Below, piece after piece: positions 8,638-16,129 of a stretch of 36,609 bases of DNA (position 1 is the stretch's first letter; each line of letters opens with the position of its first letter). The position numbers and the translations under genes were made by a program. The notes below the pieces were generated by a model. The model was not told the origin of the DNA. It searched no databases and was given only the letters and a program-made list of their open reading frames with translations. Source of the DNA: Roseiflexaceae bacterium (GTDB lineage: Bacteria; Chloroflexota; Chloroflexia; Chloroflexales; Roseiflexaceae); contig CANFUF010000018.1 in assembly GCA_947450095.1 (NCBI GenBank), forward strand, positions 1 through 36,609, read 5' to 3'.

Positions 8638-9732
8638 ATGACCACAGCGCGACCGGTTTACCCATTTAGTGCCATTGTCGGCCAAGACCGCCTCAAACGG
8701 GCACTAATCCTCAACGCCATCAATCCGCGTATTGGTGGGGTGCTCATTCGTGGCGAAAAAGGCACTGCCAAATCGACCGCTGTGCGTGGTCTGGCACACA
8801 TCCTGCCGCATATCCGGGTAGTCGCTGACTGCCCCTACGGCTGCCCACCCGAGCAACCTTCGGCGATGTGCGCGTCATGTCGCGCCCGCTACGAAGTCAA
8901 CCCCAATTTACCGGTAGCCGAACGGGCCACCCGGTTGGTTGATTTGCCCGTAGCCGCCTCCGAAGACCGCGTGGTTGGTTCACTCGACCTCGAGCATGCC
9001 TTGACCGAAGGTCATCGCCGCTTCGAGCCCGGGTTGCTTGCCAACGCCAATCGCGGCTTGTTGTATGTCGACGAAATCAACTTGCTCGACGATCACCTCG
9101 TCGACATTTTGCTTGACTCCGCCTCGATGGGTGTCAACACCGTCGAACGCGAAGGTATTAGCGTATCGCACCCAGCGCGCTTCATCCTGGTCGGGACGAT
9201 GAATCCCGAAGAAGGCGAATTGCGCCCGCAATTGCTCGACCGTTTCGGGTTGGTCGTCGAAATCGCCGGTATCCACGATGTCAACGGGCGTGTCGAAGTC
9301 GTGTCACGGCGCATGCGCTATGACCTCGACCCCGATACCTTTGTGGGCGAATGGCAGCCCAGCGAGAGCGACACCGCCGCCCGCATCGTGCAAGCTCGGG
9401 CCTTGTTGCCCTTGGTGACGATTACCCGCAAAGACATGGCCGCGGTAGCGACCTTGTCACTCGAATTAGGCGTCGACGGTCACCGTGCCGACCTCGCCAT
9501 CCTCGAGACCGCCCGCACTCATGCGGCTTGGGCAGGACGAACCCTGCTCGCCGCTGAAGATATTCGAGTGGCAGCAGAGTTGGCATTGCCGCATCGTATG
9601 CGACGACAGCCCTTTACTGAAGTCAAACTCGACGAAGCCCGCGTCGGCGAGATACTCGATCGAGTGGCGGCAGCCGAGGGTGACGAATCCGCAGTGGCAA
9701 ACGCTGACGGGGTAAAAAAAAAGACCCCGTGA
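8638..9732 (+). CDS. Magnesium/cobalt chelatase-like AAA+ ATPase (BchI/ChlI family)
   Basis: A 364-aa AAA+ ATPase of the BchI/ChlI family, the ATP-driven partner that loads metal into tetrapyrroles. Walker A is GEKGTAKS (39-46) and Walker B LLYVDEINLLD (141-151). Four cysteines (65, 69, 78, 81; CPYGC and CASC) sit in an insert after Walker A and could bind zinc or an Fe-S cluster. The gene ends with a run of nine A (9714-9722) and its stop overlaps the GTG of the VWA gene (GTGA). In frame, the end reads gtA AAA AAA AAG, so a -1 slip would fuse it to the VWA protein. No CobN/ChlH subunit is in the window, so cobalt versus magnesium is undecided. Confidence 0.92.
   Translation: MTTARPVYPFSAIVGQDRLKRALILNAINPRIGGVLIRGEKGTAKSTAVRGLAHILPHIRVVADCPYGCPPEQPSAMCASCRARYEVNPNLPVAERATRLVDLPVAASEDRVVGSLDLEHALTEGHRRFEPGLLANANRGLLYVDEINLLDDHLVDILLDSASMGVNTVEREGISVSHPARFILVGTMNPEEGELRPQLLDRFGLVVEIAGIHDVNGRVEVVSRRMRYDLDPDTFVGEWQPSESDTAARIVQARALLPLVTITRKDMAAVATLSLELGVDGHRADLAILETARTHAAWAGRTLLAAEDIRVAAELALPHRMRRQPFTEVKLDEARVGEILDRVAAAEGDESAVANADGVKKKTP
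9717..9723 (+). promoter_or_regulatory. Putative -1 ribosomal frameshift site (A AAA AAG)
   Basis: The heptamer A AAA AAG lies in the zero frame of the ATPase gene, three codons before its stop (aag acc ccg tga). A -1 shift continues as gac ccc gtg aac, which is the reading frame of the VWA gene. Downstream are short stems CCCG/CGGG (9726-9737) and GAGGA/TCCTC (9741-9754). The product would be about 693 aa with the ChlD/BchD layout: AAA+, acidic linker, VWA. The same A9 tract could act through RNA-polymerase slippage. Confidence 0.6.
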
Positions 9733-10718
9733 ACGGGAGTGAGGAAAGCTCCTCCAGCGAAGGTCAAGAAGAGAGCGAAGGGGGTGCCGGCGCCACCGCA
9801 AGTGCGGGCGCCACGGACCAAGGGTCACAATCGAACAACGAGCAGGGTGGAGGCGAAAAAGCCTTCAAGGCCCAAGAGATGTTTAAACCAAAGCGTCTCG
9901 AAGGCCAGCGCGATCGCCAAGAACGGAGCTCACCTGGTCGCCGTAGCCGTACCCGTACTACCCGCAAACAAGGGCGGTACGTTACCAGCCGCGTCGCCCG
10001 CCGAGTCACCGATTTGGCCCTCGATGCCACCTTGCGGTATGCCGCCCCCATGCAGCCAGGTCGCCGGGCTGCCGCCATCGCCGAAGGGAAACCATCCCGC
10101 CCAGTGATGTTGCTGCGTAGCGACTTACGCCAAAAGGTGCGCGTCCGCAAGACCCGCAACGCCGTCTGCTTCGTAGTCGACGCCAGTTGGTCAATGGCCG
10201 CCGACGAACGCATGCGCGCTACCAAAAACGCCGTGCTTTCGCTCCTGCGCGATGCCTACCAGCGCCGTGACCGTGTCGGACTTGTCTCGTTTCAACGTGA
10301 CTATGCCACGTTGCTCTTGCCACTCACCAATAGTGTCGAGATGGCCCAAAAAATGCTCCAAACCATGCCCACCGGTGGTCGTACACCACTGTCACGGGGG
10401 TTGATGATGGGGTATGAGGTGCTCAAACGAGCCTTGCGCCAAGATTCTGAGGTTGTGCCACTGATGGTGATTCTGACCGATGGCCAAGCAAATGTCGCGA
10501 TGACCGATTTGCCGCCTCAAGTCGAGAGTTATTCCATTGCAGATTTTATTGCTACCGAAAAAATCCGCTCTGTAGTCATTGACACCGAGCACCCGGTCTT
10601 TGAGCGGGGATTATCTAAGCAGCTGGCGCTTCACCTCAAAGGGAACTACTATCGCCTGGATGATCTCCGCGAGAATGGTCTCGTCGATCTCGTCCGCACC
10701 GAACTGAGCCACAAGTAA
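9729..10718 (+). CDS. ChlD-like VWA-domain protein
   Basis: 329 aa from a GTG overlapping the ATPase stop. Residues 1-80 are a low-complexity linker, first acidic and Ser/Gly/Glu-rich, then Arg-rich. From about 145 there is a von Willebrand A domain with a complete MIDAS: DASWS (151-155), the TGGRTPLSRG threonine loop and LTDGQAN. This matches the C-terminal half of ChlD/BchD/CobT chelatase subunits, which bridge the ATPase ring to the large metal-inserting subunit. There is no clear ribosome site for the GTG. Translation may therefore depend on coupling to the ATPase, or the real product may be a frameshift fusion with it. Confidence 0.88.
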   Translation: MNGSEESSSSEGQEESEGGAGATASAGATDQGSQSNNEQGGGEKAFKAQEMFKPKRLEGQRDRQERSSPGRRSRTRTTRKQGRYVTSRVARRVTDLALDATLRYAAPMQPGRRAAAIAEGKPSRPVMLLRSDLRQKVRVRKTRNAVCFVVDASWSMAADERMRATKNAVLSLLRDAYQRRDRVGLVSFQRDYATLLLPLTNSVEMAQKMLQTMPTGGRTPLSRGLMMGYEVLKRALRQDSEVVPLMVILTDGQANVAMTDLPPQVESYSIADFIATEKIRSVVIDTEHPVFERGLSKQLALHLKGNYYRLDDLRENGLVDLVRTELSHK

Positions 10719-10769
10719 AGTTCACAATTCATCATACGCAGCATGGTTTTTTCAGAAGGATGTAAGGAC

Positions 10770-12014
10770 ATGACCGAGCAGGAAAATCAGTCGACGCCCG
10801 TCGTCGCAACCGATGCCCCCACCACCAGCGATGCCCCAGTGACCCAAGCCGATGCACCTGTTGCCCAAGCCGACGCACCTGTTGCCGAAAAACGCAACAA
10901 TAAAGCCGCCTTGCGCGAATTGTCTGCCGGCCAAGTACTCACTGGTAAGGTGAAATCAATCACCCCCTACGGTGCATTTATCGACATCAACGTCAACCGC
11001 GACGGGTTAGTGCATATCTCTGAGTTGTCAGATACCCGTGTCGAAAAAGTCGAAGATGTCGTCCAGGTTGGCCAAGAAGTCACCGTACGCATCCTCGAAA
11101 TCGACAACAGCAAAAACCGCATTAGCTTGACGATGCGCACCCAAGAGCGCCAAGCCCGCCCCGAACGCCGCCGCCGCCAAGAAGTCAACCACGATGCCAT
11201 CTCGGCCCTCAAAGCCGGCGACACCGTCGAGGGTATGGTCAAAAGCATCACCCCCATCGGCGCATTCGTTGACATCGGTGTCGGCAAAGATGGTTTGGTC
11301 CACATCTCCGAACTTTCTGACACCCGTGTCGAAAAAGTCGAAGATGCCGTCCAAATCGGCCAAGGCTACACCTTCAAGATCATCGAAATCGATGCCGAAC
11401 ATGGCCGCATCAGCTTGAGCTTGCGCCAAGCCAGCCGCTCACAACAACTGAGCGCCATCGCCAAAGACCAAGTGGTCACTGGCAAAGTCAGTGGACATTC
11501 GCCATTTGGCGTGTTTGTCAACATCGGCGTCGGTCGTGACGGCTTGGTCCACACCAGCGAATTGCCCGACGGCGTCAAGCCTGAAGTCGGCAGTGAGTTG
11601 ACCGTACGTGTGCTCGAAGTCGACAACGTCAAGAACCGCATCAGCTTGACCGCCTTCCTCGAAGGTCGCCCCGAACGCGAAGAGCGCCCTGCCCGCGAAG
11701 AGCGCCCTGCCCGCAGCAACGACAGCCGCCCTGCCCGCAGCGACAGCCGCCCCGCCCGCAGTAGCGAAGGTCGCCCACCCCGTGAAGGTGGCCGCCCACC
11801 CCGCGACAATCGTCCAGCCGAAACCTACACCTCATCGTCGTTTAACGACGAGACCTTTGTGGGCGATGCCACGATTGACGACTTGATGTCACGCTTTGGT
11901 GGTGCTCACCGTGAAAAGCGCCAGCGCGAGACGGATGCCCAATACGAAGATGGTCAGCGCAAAGGGCGCATGGGCGAAGCAATTCGCCGCACCCTCGGTA
12001 GCGACGAAGAATAA
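10770..12014 (+). CDS. S1-domain RNA-binding protein (ribosomal protein S1-like)
   Basis: A 414-aa protein with three S1 OB-fold domains at about 54-123, 150-219 and 235-296. Each has the GxVxxxxxxGxFVxI...GLVHxSEL pattern, and domains 1 and 2 share SELSDTRVEKVED. The N-terminal ~45 residues are an Ala/Pro/Asp repeat (QADAPVA units). Residues 300-350 are an Arg/Pro/Ser/Glu-rich disordered tail of ARS/RPARE repeats that could bind RNA. It is shorter than the usual four-to-six-domain rpsA, so I leave the symbol empty. The start at 10770 is chosen for AGAAGGA 8 nt upstream, over the ATG at 10743. It follows the VWA gene by 51 nt without a terminator. Role is probably translation initiation or mRNA binding. 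Confidence 0.9.
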   Translation: MTEQENQSTPVVATDAPTTSDAPVTQADAPVAQADAPVAEKRNNKAALRELSAGQVLTGKVKSITPYGAFIDINVNRDGLVHISELSDTRVEKVEDVVQVGQEVTVRILEIDNSKNRISLTMRTQERQARPERRRRQEVNHDAISALKAGDTVEGMVKSITPIGAFVDIGVGKDGLVHISELSDTRVEKVEDAVQIGQGYTFKIIEIDAEHGRISLSLRQASRSQQLSAIAKDQVVTGKVSGHSPFGVFVNIGVGRDGLVHTSELPDGVKPEVGSELTVRVLEVDNVKNRISLTAFLEGRPEREERPAREERPARSNDSRPARSDSRPARSSEGRPPREGGRPPRDNRPAETYTSSSFNDETFVGDATIDDLMSRFGGAHREKRQRETDAQYEDGQRKGRMGEAIRRTLGSDEE

Positions 12015-12024
12015 TACTTATAAT

Positions 12025-12061
12025 CACTATCGCATGATGTGTAGTGCATCATGCGATAGTG
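12025..12061 (+). terminator. Perfect 15-bp hairpin after the S1 gene
   Basis: CACTATCGCATGATG (12025-12039) and its exact reverse complement (12047-12061) enclose a 7-nt loop. Only a weak T-rich stretch follows, so termination is probable but not certain. It insulates the rpmH promoter that starts 7 nt later. Confidence 0.65.
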
Positions 12062-12067
12062 TGTTAT

Positions 12068-12097
12068 TTGACATGCACTCACCGTCAACGGTATAAT
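12068..12097 (+). promoter_or_regulatory. Consensus housekeeping promoter of the rpmH operon
   Basis: Perfect TTGACA (12068-12073) and perfect TATAAT (12092-12097) with an 18-nt spacer, about 86 nt before the rpmH start. This is the best sigma-70-type promoter in the window, as fits a ribosomal-protein gene. Confidence 0.85.
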
Positions 12098-12182
12098 CAC
12101 CAGACGTGTGTCGTGTTGTGCGTATACTCCATGACTTCCGCTAATGTCGCCAGCACCAGCTGGCTTGTGAAGAGGTTTGATC

Positions 12183-12356
12183 ATGCCCAAACGAACTTGG
12201 CAGCCCAAGCGTATCCCACGCCGGCGCAAGCATGGCTTCATGAAGCGCATGCTGACCAAAGATGGTCGCAACGTCCTCAAACGCCGCCGCTTAAGCGGTC
12301 GCTGGCGCCTCACGGTGAGCCACGAGCGCCGTGCTGAACAACGCACTAGCCGCTAA
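12183..12356 (+). CDS. rpmH: 50S ribosomal protein L34
   Basis: A 57-aa very basic protein beginning [20 protein letters not shown], with the typical L34 core [16 protein letters not shown]. Its C-terminus, after the usual RLSGR, is longer than the 44-46 aa seen in many bacteria. It is the first gene of the conserved rpmH-rnpA-yidC-jag order and is followed 23 nt later by rnpA. No dnaA lies upstream, unlike the common origin-linked arrangement. Confidence 0.95.
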   Translation: MPKRTWQPKRIPRRRKHGFMKRMLTKDGRNVLKRRRLSGRWRLTVSHERRAEQRTSR

Positions 12357-12379
12357 ATGACGCACAGAGCGGGGCGATT

Positions 12380-12739
12380 GTGAAGCGCCAATTCCGCTTA
12401 CGCCGTTCGGCACACTTCCAACGTGTGCGCAGTAGTGGCAATCACTATGACGGTGCAAGTCTAACGCTAAACGTCGCGCCCGCTCGCCAACGGACTACCC
12501 GGTGTGGCATTGTGGTGGCGCGACGGCTTGGCGGCGCTGTTGTGCGCAATCGCATCAAACGTCGAATCCGTGAAGTATTACGGATTCATTACCGTTTTTT
12601 GCGTACCAACTATGATGTAGTCTTAATAGCCCGTTCGCGTGAATTACAGACGATGCCATTTCTCCGTTTAGTTGAACTGATTACCCAACTGCTTCGTCGT
12701 GCCGGTGTCTGGCAAATCCCCGAAGTCACACCTGCGTAA
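12380..12739 (+). CDS. rnpA: Ribonuclease P protein component
   Basis: 119 aa from a GTG start. This protein binds the RNase P RNA and helps remove 5' leaders from pre-tRNA. It has the basic family signature RNRIKRRIRE (about 54-63), the N-terminal LRRSAHFQRV segment and VVARRLGGAVVRN. It lies between rpmH and yidC as in most bacteria. The ribosome site is weak, so translation is likely coupled to rpmH. No yidD gene is found in the 91-nt gap to yidC. Confidence 0.93.
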   Translation: MKRQFRLRRSAHFQRVRSSGNHYDGASLTLNVAPARQRTTRCGIVVARRLGGAVVRNRIKRRIREVLRIHYRFLRTNYDVVLIARSRELQTMPFLRLVELITQLLRRAGVWQIPEVTPA

Positions 12740-12830
12740 TATCACTGAATCCAGCCGTCTTGTGCACGCCGTTTCATACGCTCTCAAGACGCAATTGCGA
12801 TTTGATACATTTTTTTAAAAGGTGAACACC

Positions 12831-13727
12831 ATGGCGATTTGGACATTCCTCATCTCGAGCCTCGAATACGTCTTGCTGACATTTTATGCGTGGACAGGTA
12901 ATCCTGGGATTGCCATTATTTTGTTTACGTTGTTAGCACGCTTGGTGTTGCTCCCCCTCACCATTCGACAACTCCAATCTAGCCGCAAAATCCAAGCGTT
13001 ACAGCCCGCATTGAGCGAGCTCCAACGCAAGTACGGCAAAGATGCCCAACAGCTTCAAAAAGAAACGATGAAGCTCTATTCCGAAAACAAAGCCAATCCA
13101 GTTTCAGGCTGTTTACCGGTATTCATCCAATTACCGTTGTTTTTGGGAATTTACCAAGCAGTTTTCCATTTGACCAGCGTGGCGCCGGGTGAACATGCCA
13201 TTGCACACATGATCGAAGCCCTCAACCATGTCAATCTCGCGACCAACCTTTCGGCGACCACCATCGACCAACCGCAATTATCGGGTGGTTTTTTGTGGTT
13301 GACTGACTTGGGGCGCACCGACCCATTGCATATTTTGCCCGTGTTATCGGTGATTTTTCAATTGCTGGTGCAATTGATGTCGACACCACGCGTGCAAGAT
13401 CCCCAACAAAAGGCCATGCAACAGACGATGTTGTTCATGCCGATTTTGTTCGGATATATCGGCTTCACCTTCCCGTCTGGTGCCGTGCTGTACTGGGTAG
13501 TGGGTAGCATGTTGTCGATGATTCAACAATACGTCTTTTCGGGATGGGGTTCATTGGCAAATTACTTGACCTTCTTGCCCACCCGCTCGGGATTATTCCC
13601 GCCCCCCGTGGTGGTCGGTGCTGGCACCCAAGAAGCCGCCAAGCATATCGCCGAAGTCGATGCCGCCCCCAAAGTTGATTTTTGGGATGTGGTACGCCCA
13701 CTGACCGACGACGAAAAGTCCAAGTAA
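12831..13727 (+). CDS. yidC: Membrane protein insertase YidC/Oxa1
   Basis: A 298-aa compact insertase lacking the large periplasmic domain of Gram-negative YidC. It inserts and folds inner-membrane proteins, alone or with SecYEG. Membrane segments are seen near the N-terminus, at about 20-40 (NPGIAIILFTLLARLVLLPL), at about 95-115 (SGCLPVFIQLPLFLGIYQAVF), and twice in the C-terminal third. The QLQSSRKIQALQP cytoplasmic hairpin carries the conserved basic residues. The start is ATG 12831 with AAAAGGTG upstream, rather than the GTG nine bases earlier. A short charged C-terminus (DDEKSK) follows the last helix. Confidence 0.95.
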   Translation: MAIWTFLISSLEYVLLTFYAWTGNPGIAIILFTLLARLVLLPLTIRQLQSSRKIQALQPALSELQRKYGKDAQQLQKETMKLYSENKANPVSGCLPVFIQLPLFLGIYQAVFHLTSVAPGEHAIAHMIEALNHVNLATNLSATTIDQPQLSGGFLWLTDLGRTDPLHILPVLSVIFQLLVQLMSTPRVQDPQQKAMQQTMLFMPILFGYIGFTFPSGAVLYWVVGSMLSMIQQYVFSGWGSLANYLTFLPTRSGLFPPPVVVGAGTQEAAKHIAEVDAAPKVDFWDVVRPLTDDEKSK

Positions 13728-13769
13728 TCCGCTTCGTAATCGTTTCGTCTTGCACACCGAGGTCACACT

Positions 13770-14456
13770 ATGAAAAAAACCAAGCCCTCGCTTGAAATCA
13801 GTGCTCGGACAGTCGCAGAGGCCGTTGATTTGGCCTTGGTGCAACTCGGTCGTGATCGCGACGATGTCGCCATCGAAATTTTGATTAACGGCAACGACGA
13901 AGAAGAAGCCCTCGTACGGGTCACTGTCGTTGACGATGAACCAGCCGAAGTCATGAGCGAAGATGACCGCATCAAACATGCCCGCACCATCCTCGAAGAA
14001 CTCCTCGAGCATATGGATATTGCCGGCTATGTCACGGCGGTACGCTCGACGGCACCCGCCCAGGATGGGGGCGTCGAAGAATCAATCACCTTACATGTCG
14101 AAGGTGCCGACGAAGAAGCCATGGGATTGTTGATTGGGCGCCATGGTGACACTTTGCGGTCGTTGCAGTTCATCGTCAACTTGATTGCCGGCAAAAGCAA
14201 TCGCCGCTGGCCACAAATCATCGTCGATGTCGGCAATTATCGCCAACGCCGCCAAGAAATGCTCGAAAGTATGGCCTTGCGCATGGCCGAACGAGTCCGC
14301 CAAACGGGCCGCCCCCATGCCTTCGAACCGATGTCAGGGGCTGATCGCCGCGCCATCCACCTCGCGCTCCGCATTGATGCCACCGTCTACACCGAAAGTG
14401 ATGGCGAAGGCGAACGGCGCAAAATCGTCATCTTCCCCGCCAAATCCCAATCGTGA
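13770..14456 (+). CDS. jag: Jag/KhpB RNA-binding protein
   Basis: A 228-aa protein with the three Jag modules in order: Jag_N (about 1-55, SARTVAEAVDLAL), a KH domain (about 85-160, GLLIGRHGDTLRSLQ) and an R3H domain (about 165-225, with the R-x3-H RRAIH). Known Jag/KhpB proteins bind RNA with KhpA and affect cell division and elongation. It follows yidC by 42 nt, the usual arrangement, and is the last gene before a strong terminator. GAGG lies upstream of the ATG. Confidence 0.93.
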   Translation: MKKTKPSLEISARTVAEAVDLALVQLGRDRDDVAIEILINGNDEEEALVRVTVVDDEPAEVMSEDDRIKHARTILEELLEHMDIAGYVTAVRSTAPAQDGGVEESITLHVEGADEEAMGLLIGRHGDTLRSLQFIVNLIAGKSNRRWPQIIVDVGNYRQRRQEMLESMALRMAERVRQTGRPHAFEPMSGADRRAIHLALRIDATVYTESDGEGERRKIVIFPAKSQS

Positions 14457-14480
14457 CCTCCAGATTTATTATTCGTACTG

Positions 14481-14520
14481 GCGGTCAGTCGCATATAATG
14501 CCACTGACCGCTTTGTTTTT
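14481..14520 (+). terminator. Terminator of the rpmH-jag operon
   Basis: GCGGTCAGT (14481-14489) pairs perfectly with ACTGACCGC (14503-14511), followed by TTTGTTTTT. The 13-nt loop contains TATAAT (14494-14499), which could serve as a -10 for the following kinase gene, although no good -35 is seen. Confidence 0.8.
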
Positions 14521-14533
14521 CTAGGTAAAAATC

Positions 14534-15370
14534 ATGCAACCCAATTATTTGATGCTTGGCCATATCACCAGTGACCTGCTTCCCGATGGCACCACCATCC
14601 CCGGTGGCACTGCACTTTATGCCGCCCGTACCGCTCAACGCCTCGGCAGGCACCCCGCCATCGTATCAGCCACCGCCACGCTCCCCACCGATTGGCCCAG
14701 TGATGTGCCGGTGGCCAGTGTAGCCGGCAGCTATGCCCCGATTTTCGAAAATCGCTATACTCCCAATGGCCGCATTCAATTTTTGCATGGCGAAGCCCCA
14801 CCCCTGACCATTTCTGATGTACCAAATACCTGGCGCACCGCCCAAATCGTCCACCTCGGGCCGATTTTGGTGGAAACGCCCCTCGACATCATCGCCAACT
14901 TCCCCGATGCCCTCATCGGCATGACTCCTCAAGGGATGATGCGCCAGTGGCAACCACCCTTCCCCTGCCAGATTCACTACACCCCGTTTAATCCCGATCC
15001 GACATTGCTGGCCCGCATCAACATTCTGGTGATGAGCATCGAAGACGTGCATGGCGACCAAAGTGTAGCCGAACGCTACGCCCAACACTGTGGGATTGTG
15101 GCACTGACCCGTGGTGCCAATGGCGCCGATATCTACCTCGCTGGCGTTCCCCACCACATCAACGCCTACCCGGCTGTCGAACGCGACCCCACCGGCGCCG
15201 GCGATGTCTTTGCGGCAGCCTTGATGGTACGCTATGCCGAAACCCGCAATGCCATCGATGCCGCCCAATTTGCGGCAGTAGTGGCGGCGGCCAGCGTCGA
15301 AGGCCTCGGTATCTCGACCATCCCCGACCGCCCCACCATCGAAGCCCGCCTACGCGACTACCACGCCTGA
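14534..15370 (+). CDS. PfkB-family carbohydrate kinase
   Basis: A 278-aa ribokinase/PfkB-fold kinase, slightly short for the family. The N-terminal GGTALYAARTAQRLG segment (about 28-42) matches the PfkB substrate-binding Gly-Gly region. The C-terminal DPTGAGDVFAAAL (about 217-229) supplies the anion hole and catalytic Asp. The substrate (sugar, nucleoside or inositol) cannot be read from sequence. It is monocistronic-looking: a terminator lies just upstream and a 169-nt spacer precedes smpB. AGGT lies ahead of the ATG. Confidence 0.88.
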   Translation: MQPNYLMLGHITSDLLPDGTTIPGGTALYAARTAQRLGRHPAIVSATATLPTDWPSDVPVASVAGSYAPIFENRYTPNGRIQFLHGEAPPLTISDVPNTWRTAQIVHLGPILVETPLDIIANFPDALIGMTPQGMMRQWQPPFPCQIHYTPFNPDPTLLARINILVMSIEDVHGDQSVAERYAQHCGIVALTRGANGADIYLAGVPHHINAYPAVERDPTGAGDVFAAALMVRYAETRNAIDAAQFAAVVAAASVEGLGISTIPDRPTIEARLRDYHA

Positions 15371-15484
15371 CGCAACCCGTTCTGCAAAAAAATCGTCATG
15401 ACTAGACGAAAATAGGCGTAACGTGTTTTTCAACACCGCATACGATACGACTGTTGCGTACACCGTGACGTTGCAGTGGAAATA

Positions 15485-15505
15485 ATCATACAGAAGGTGT
15501 ATGAT
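15485..15505. repeat. 8-bp inverted repeat upstream of smpB
   Basis: ATCATACA and TGTATGAT are perfect complements separated by GAAGG, ending 34 nt before the smpB ATG. It could be a small operator or an mRNA hairpin. The rest of the 169-nt spacer shows no tmRNA or other gene. Confidence 0.5.
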
Positions 15506-15539
15506 GAATTCCTCAATAAAATCATGACAGGACTGACAA

Positions 15540-16019
15540 ATGGGCGCAATTCAAAAAGCACTCGCCGGCAAAACAATTGCCGATAACCGTAATGCCTTCC
15601 ACGAATATTTTATCGAACAACGTTATACCGCTGGTGTGGTATTGAGTGGGAGCGAAGTCAAATCAATCAGGGCCGGCAAAGCCCAGTTACGCGGCAGTTA
15701 TGCCCGCATCGAGGGACGCGAAGCGTGGCTGTATGACGCACATATCGCCCCCTACACCCAGTCAGGGGTCTACTTCAATCATGACCCCGTGCGCAAACGC
15801 AAGTTGTTGTTGCGCCGCAAAGAAATCAGCGACATTTTTGGCAAAATCACCCGCCAAGGCTATACCTTTGTGCCATTGCGGATTTTTTTTGACAATCAAT
15901 TCGTCAAAGTCGAGTTGGGTATCGCCAAAGGCAAAAAACAACACGACAAACGCCATGCCATTGCCGAACGCGACGTCAAACGCTCACTCGACCGCGAAAT
16001 GAAAATTGCAAACCGTTAG
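15540..16019 (+). CDS. smpB: SsrA-binding protein SmpB
   Basis: A 159-aa tmRNA partner in trans-translation, which frees stalled ribosomes. Characteristic segments are NRNAFHEYFIEQRYTAGVVL, LSGSEVKSIRAGKAQLRGSY and VKVELGIAKGKKQHDKR, with the basic C-terminal tail KRSLDREMKIANR that enters the mRNA channel. AGGA lies 11 nt before the ATG. A strong terminator follows the stop. The ssrA gene itself is not in the flanking spacers. Confidence 0.96.
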   Translation: MGAIQKALAGKTIADNRNAFHEYFIEQRYTAGVVLSGSEVKSIRAGKAQLRGSYARIEGREAWLYDAHIAPYTQSGVYFNHDPVRKRKLLLRRKEISDIFGKITRQGYTFVPLRIFFDNQFVKVELGIAKGKKQHDKRHAIAERDVKRSLDREMKIANR

Positions 16020-16032
16020 GTTGTGGGAGGAC

Positions 16033-16068
16033 ACAGGGGGTGGGCTTTATGCCCACCCCCTGTTTTTT
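16033..16068 (+). terminator. Strong intrinsic terminator of smpB
   Basis: ACAGGGGGTGGGC (16033-16045) pairs perfectly with GCCCACCCCCTGT (16051-16063) around a 5-nt loop, followed by TTTTTT. Confidence 0.9.
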
Positions 16069-16129
16069 GTATGAGGCTTTGCAGTACAATTTGAGTAGCC
16101 CACAGTGCAATGACCAAAAGGAGCCCACG

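Noticed and set aside
12756-12791. Terminator or promoter between rnpA and yidC
   Set aside because: Only a 7-bp CGTCTTG/CAAGACG inverted repeat with a 22-nt loop and no U-run; too weak to call.
15371-15539. tmRNA (ssrA) beside smpB
   Set aside because: The spacer is only 169 nt and has neither a tRNA-like end nor a tag reading frame.
16040-16129. Upstream start for the sugar isomerase
   Set aside because: It begins inside the smpB terminator stem, and the family fold begins at MQIGISSYSF with a strong ribosome site.
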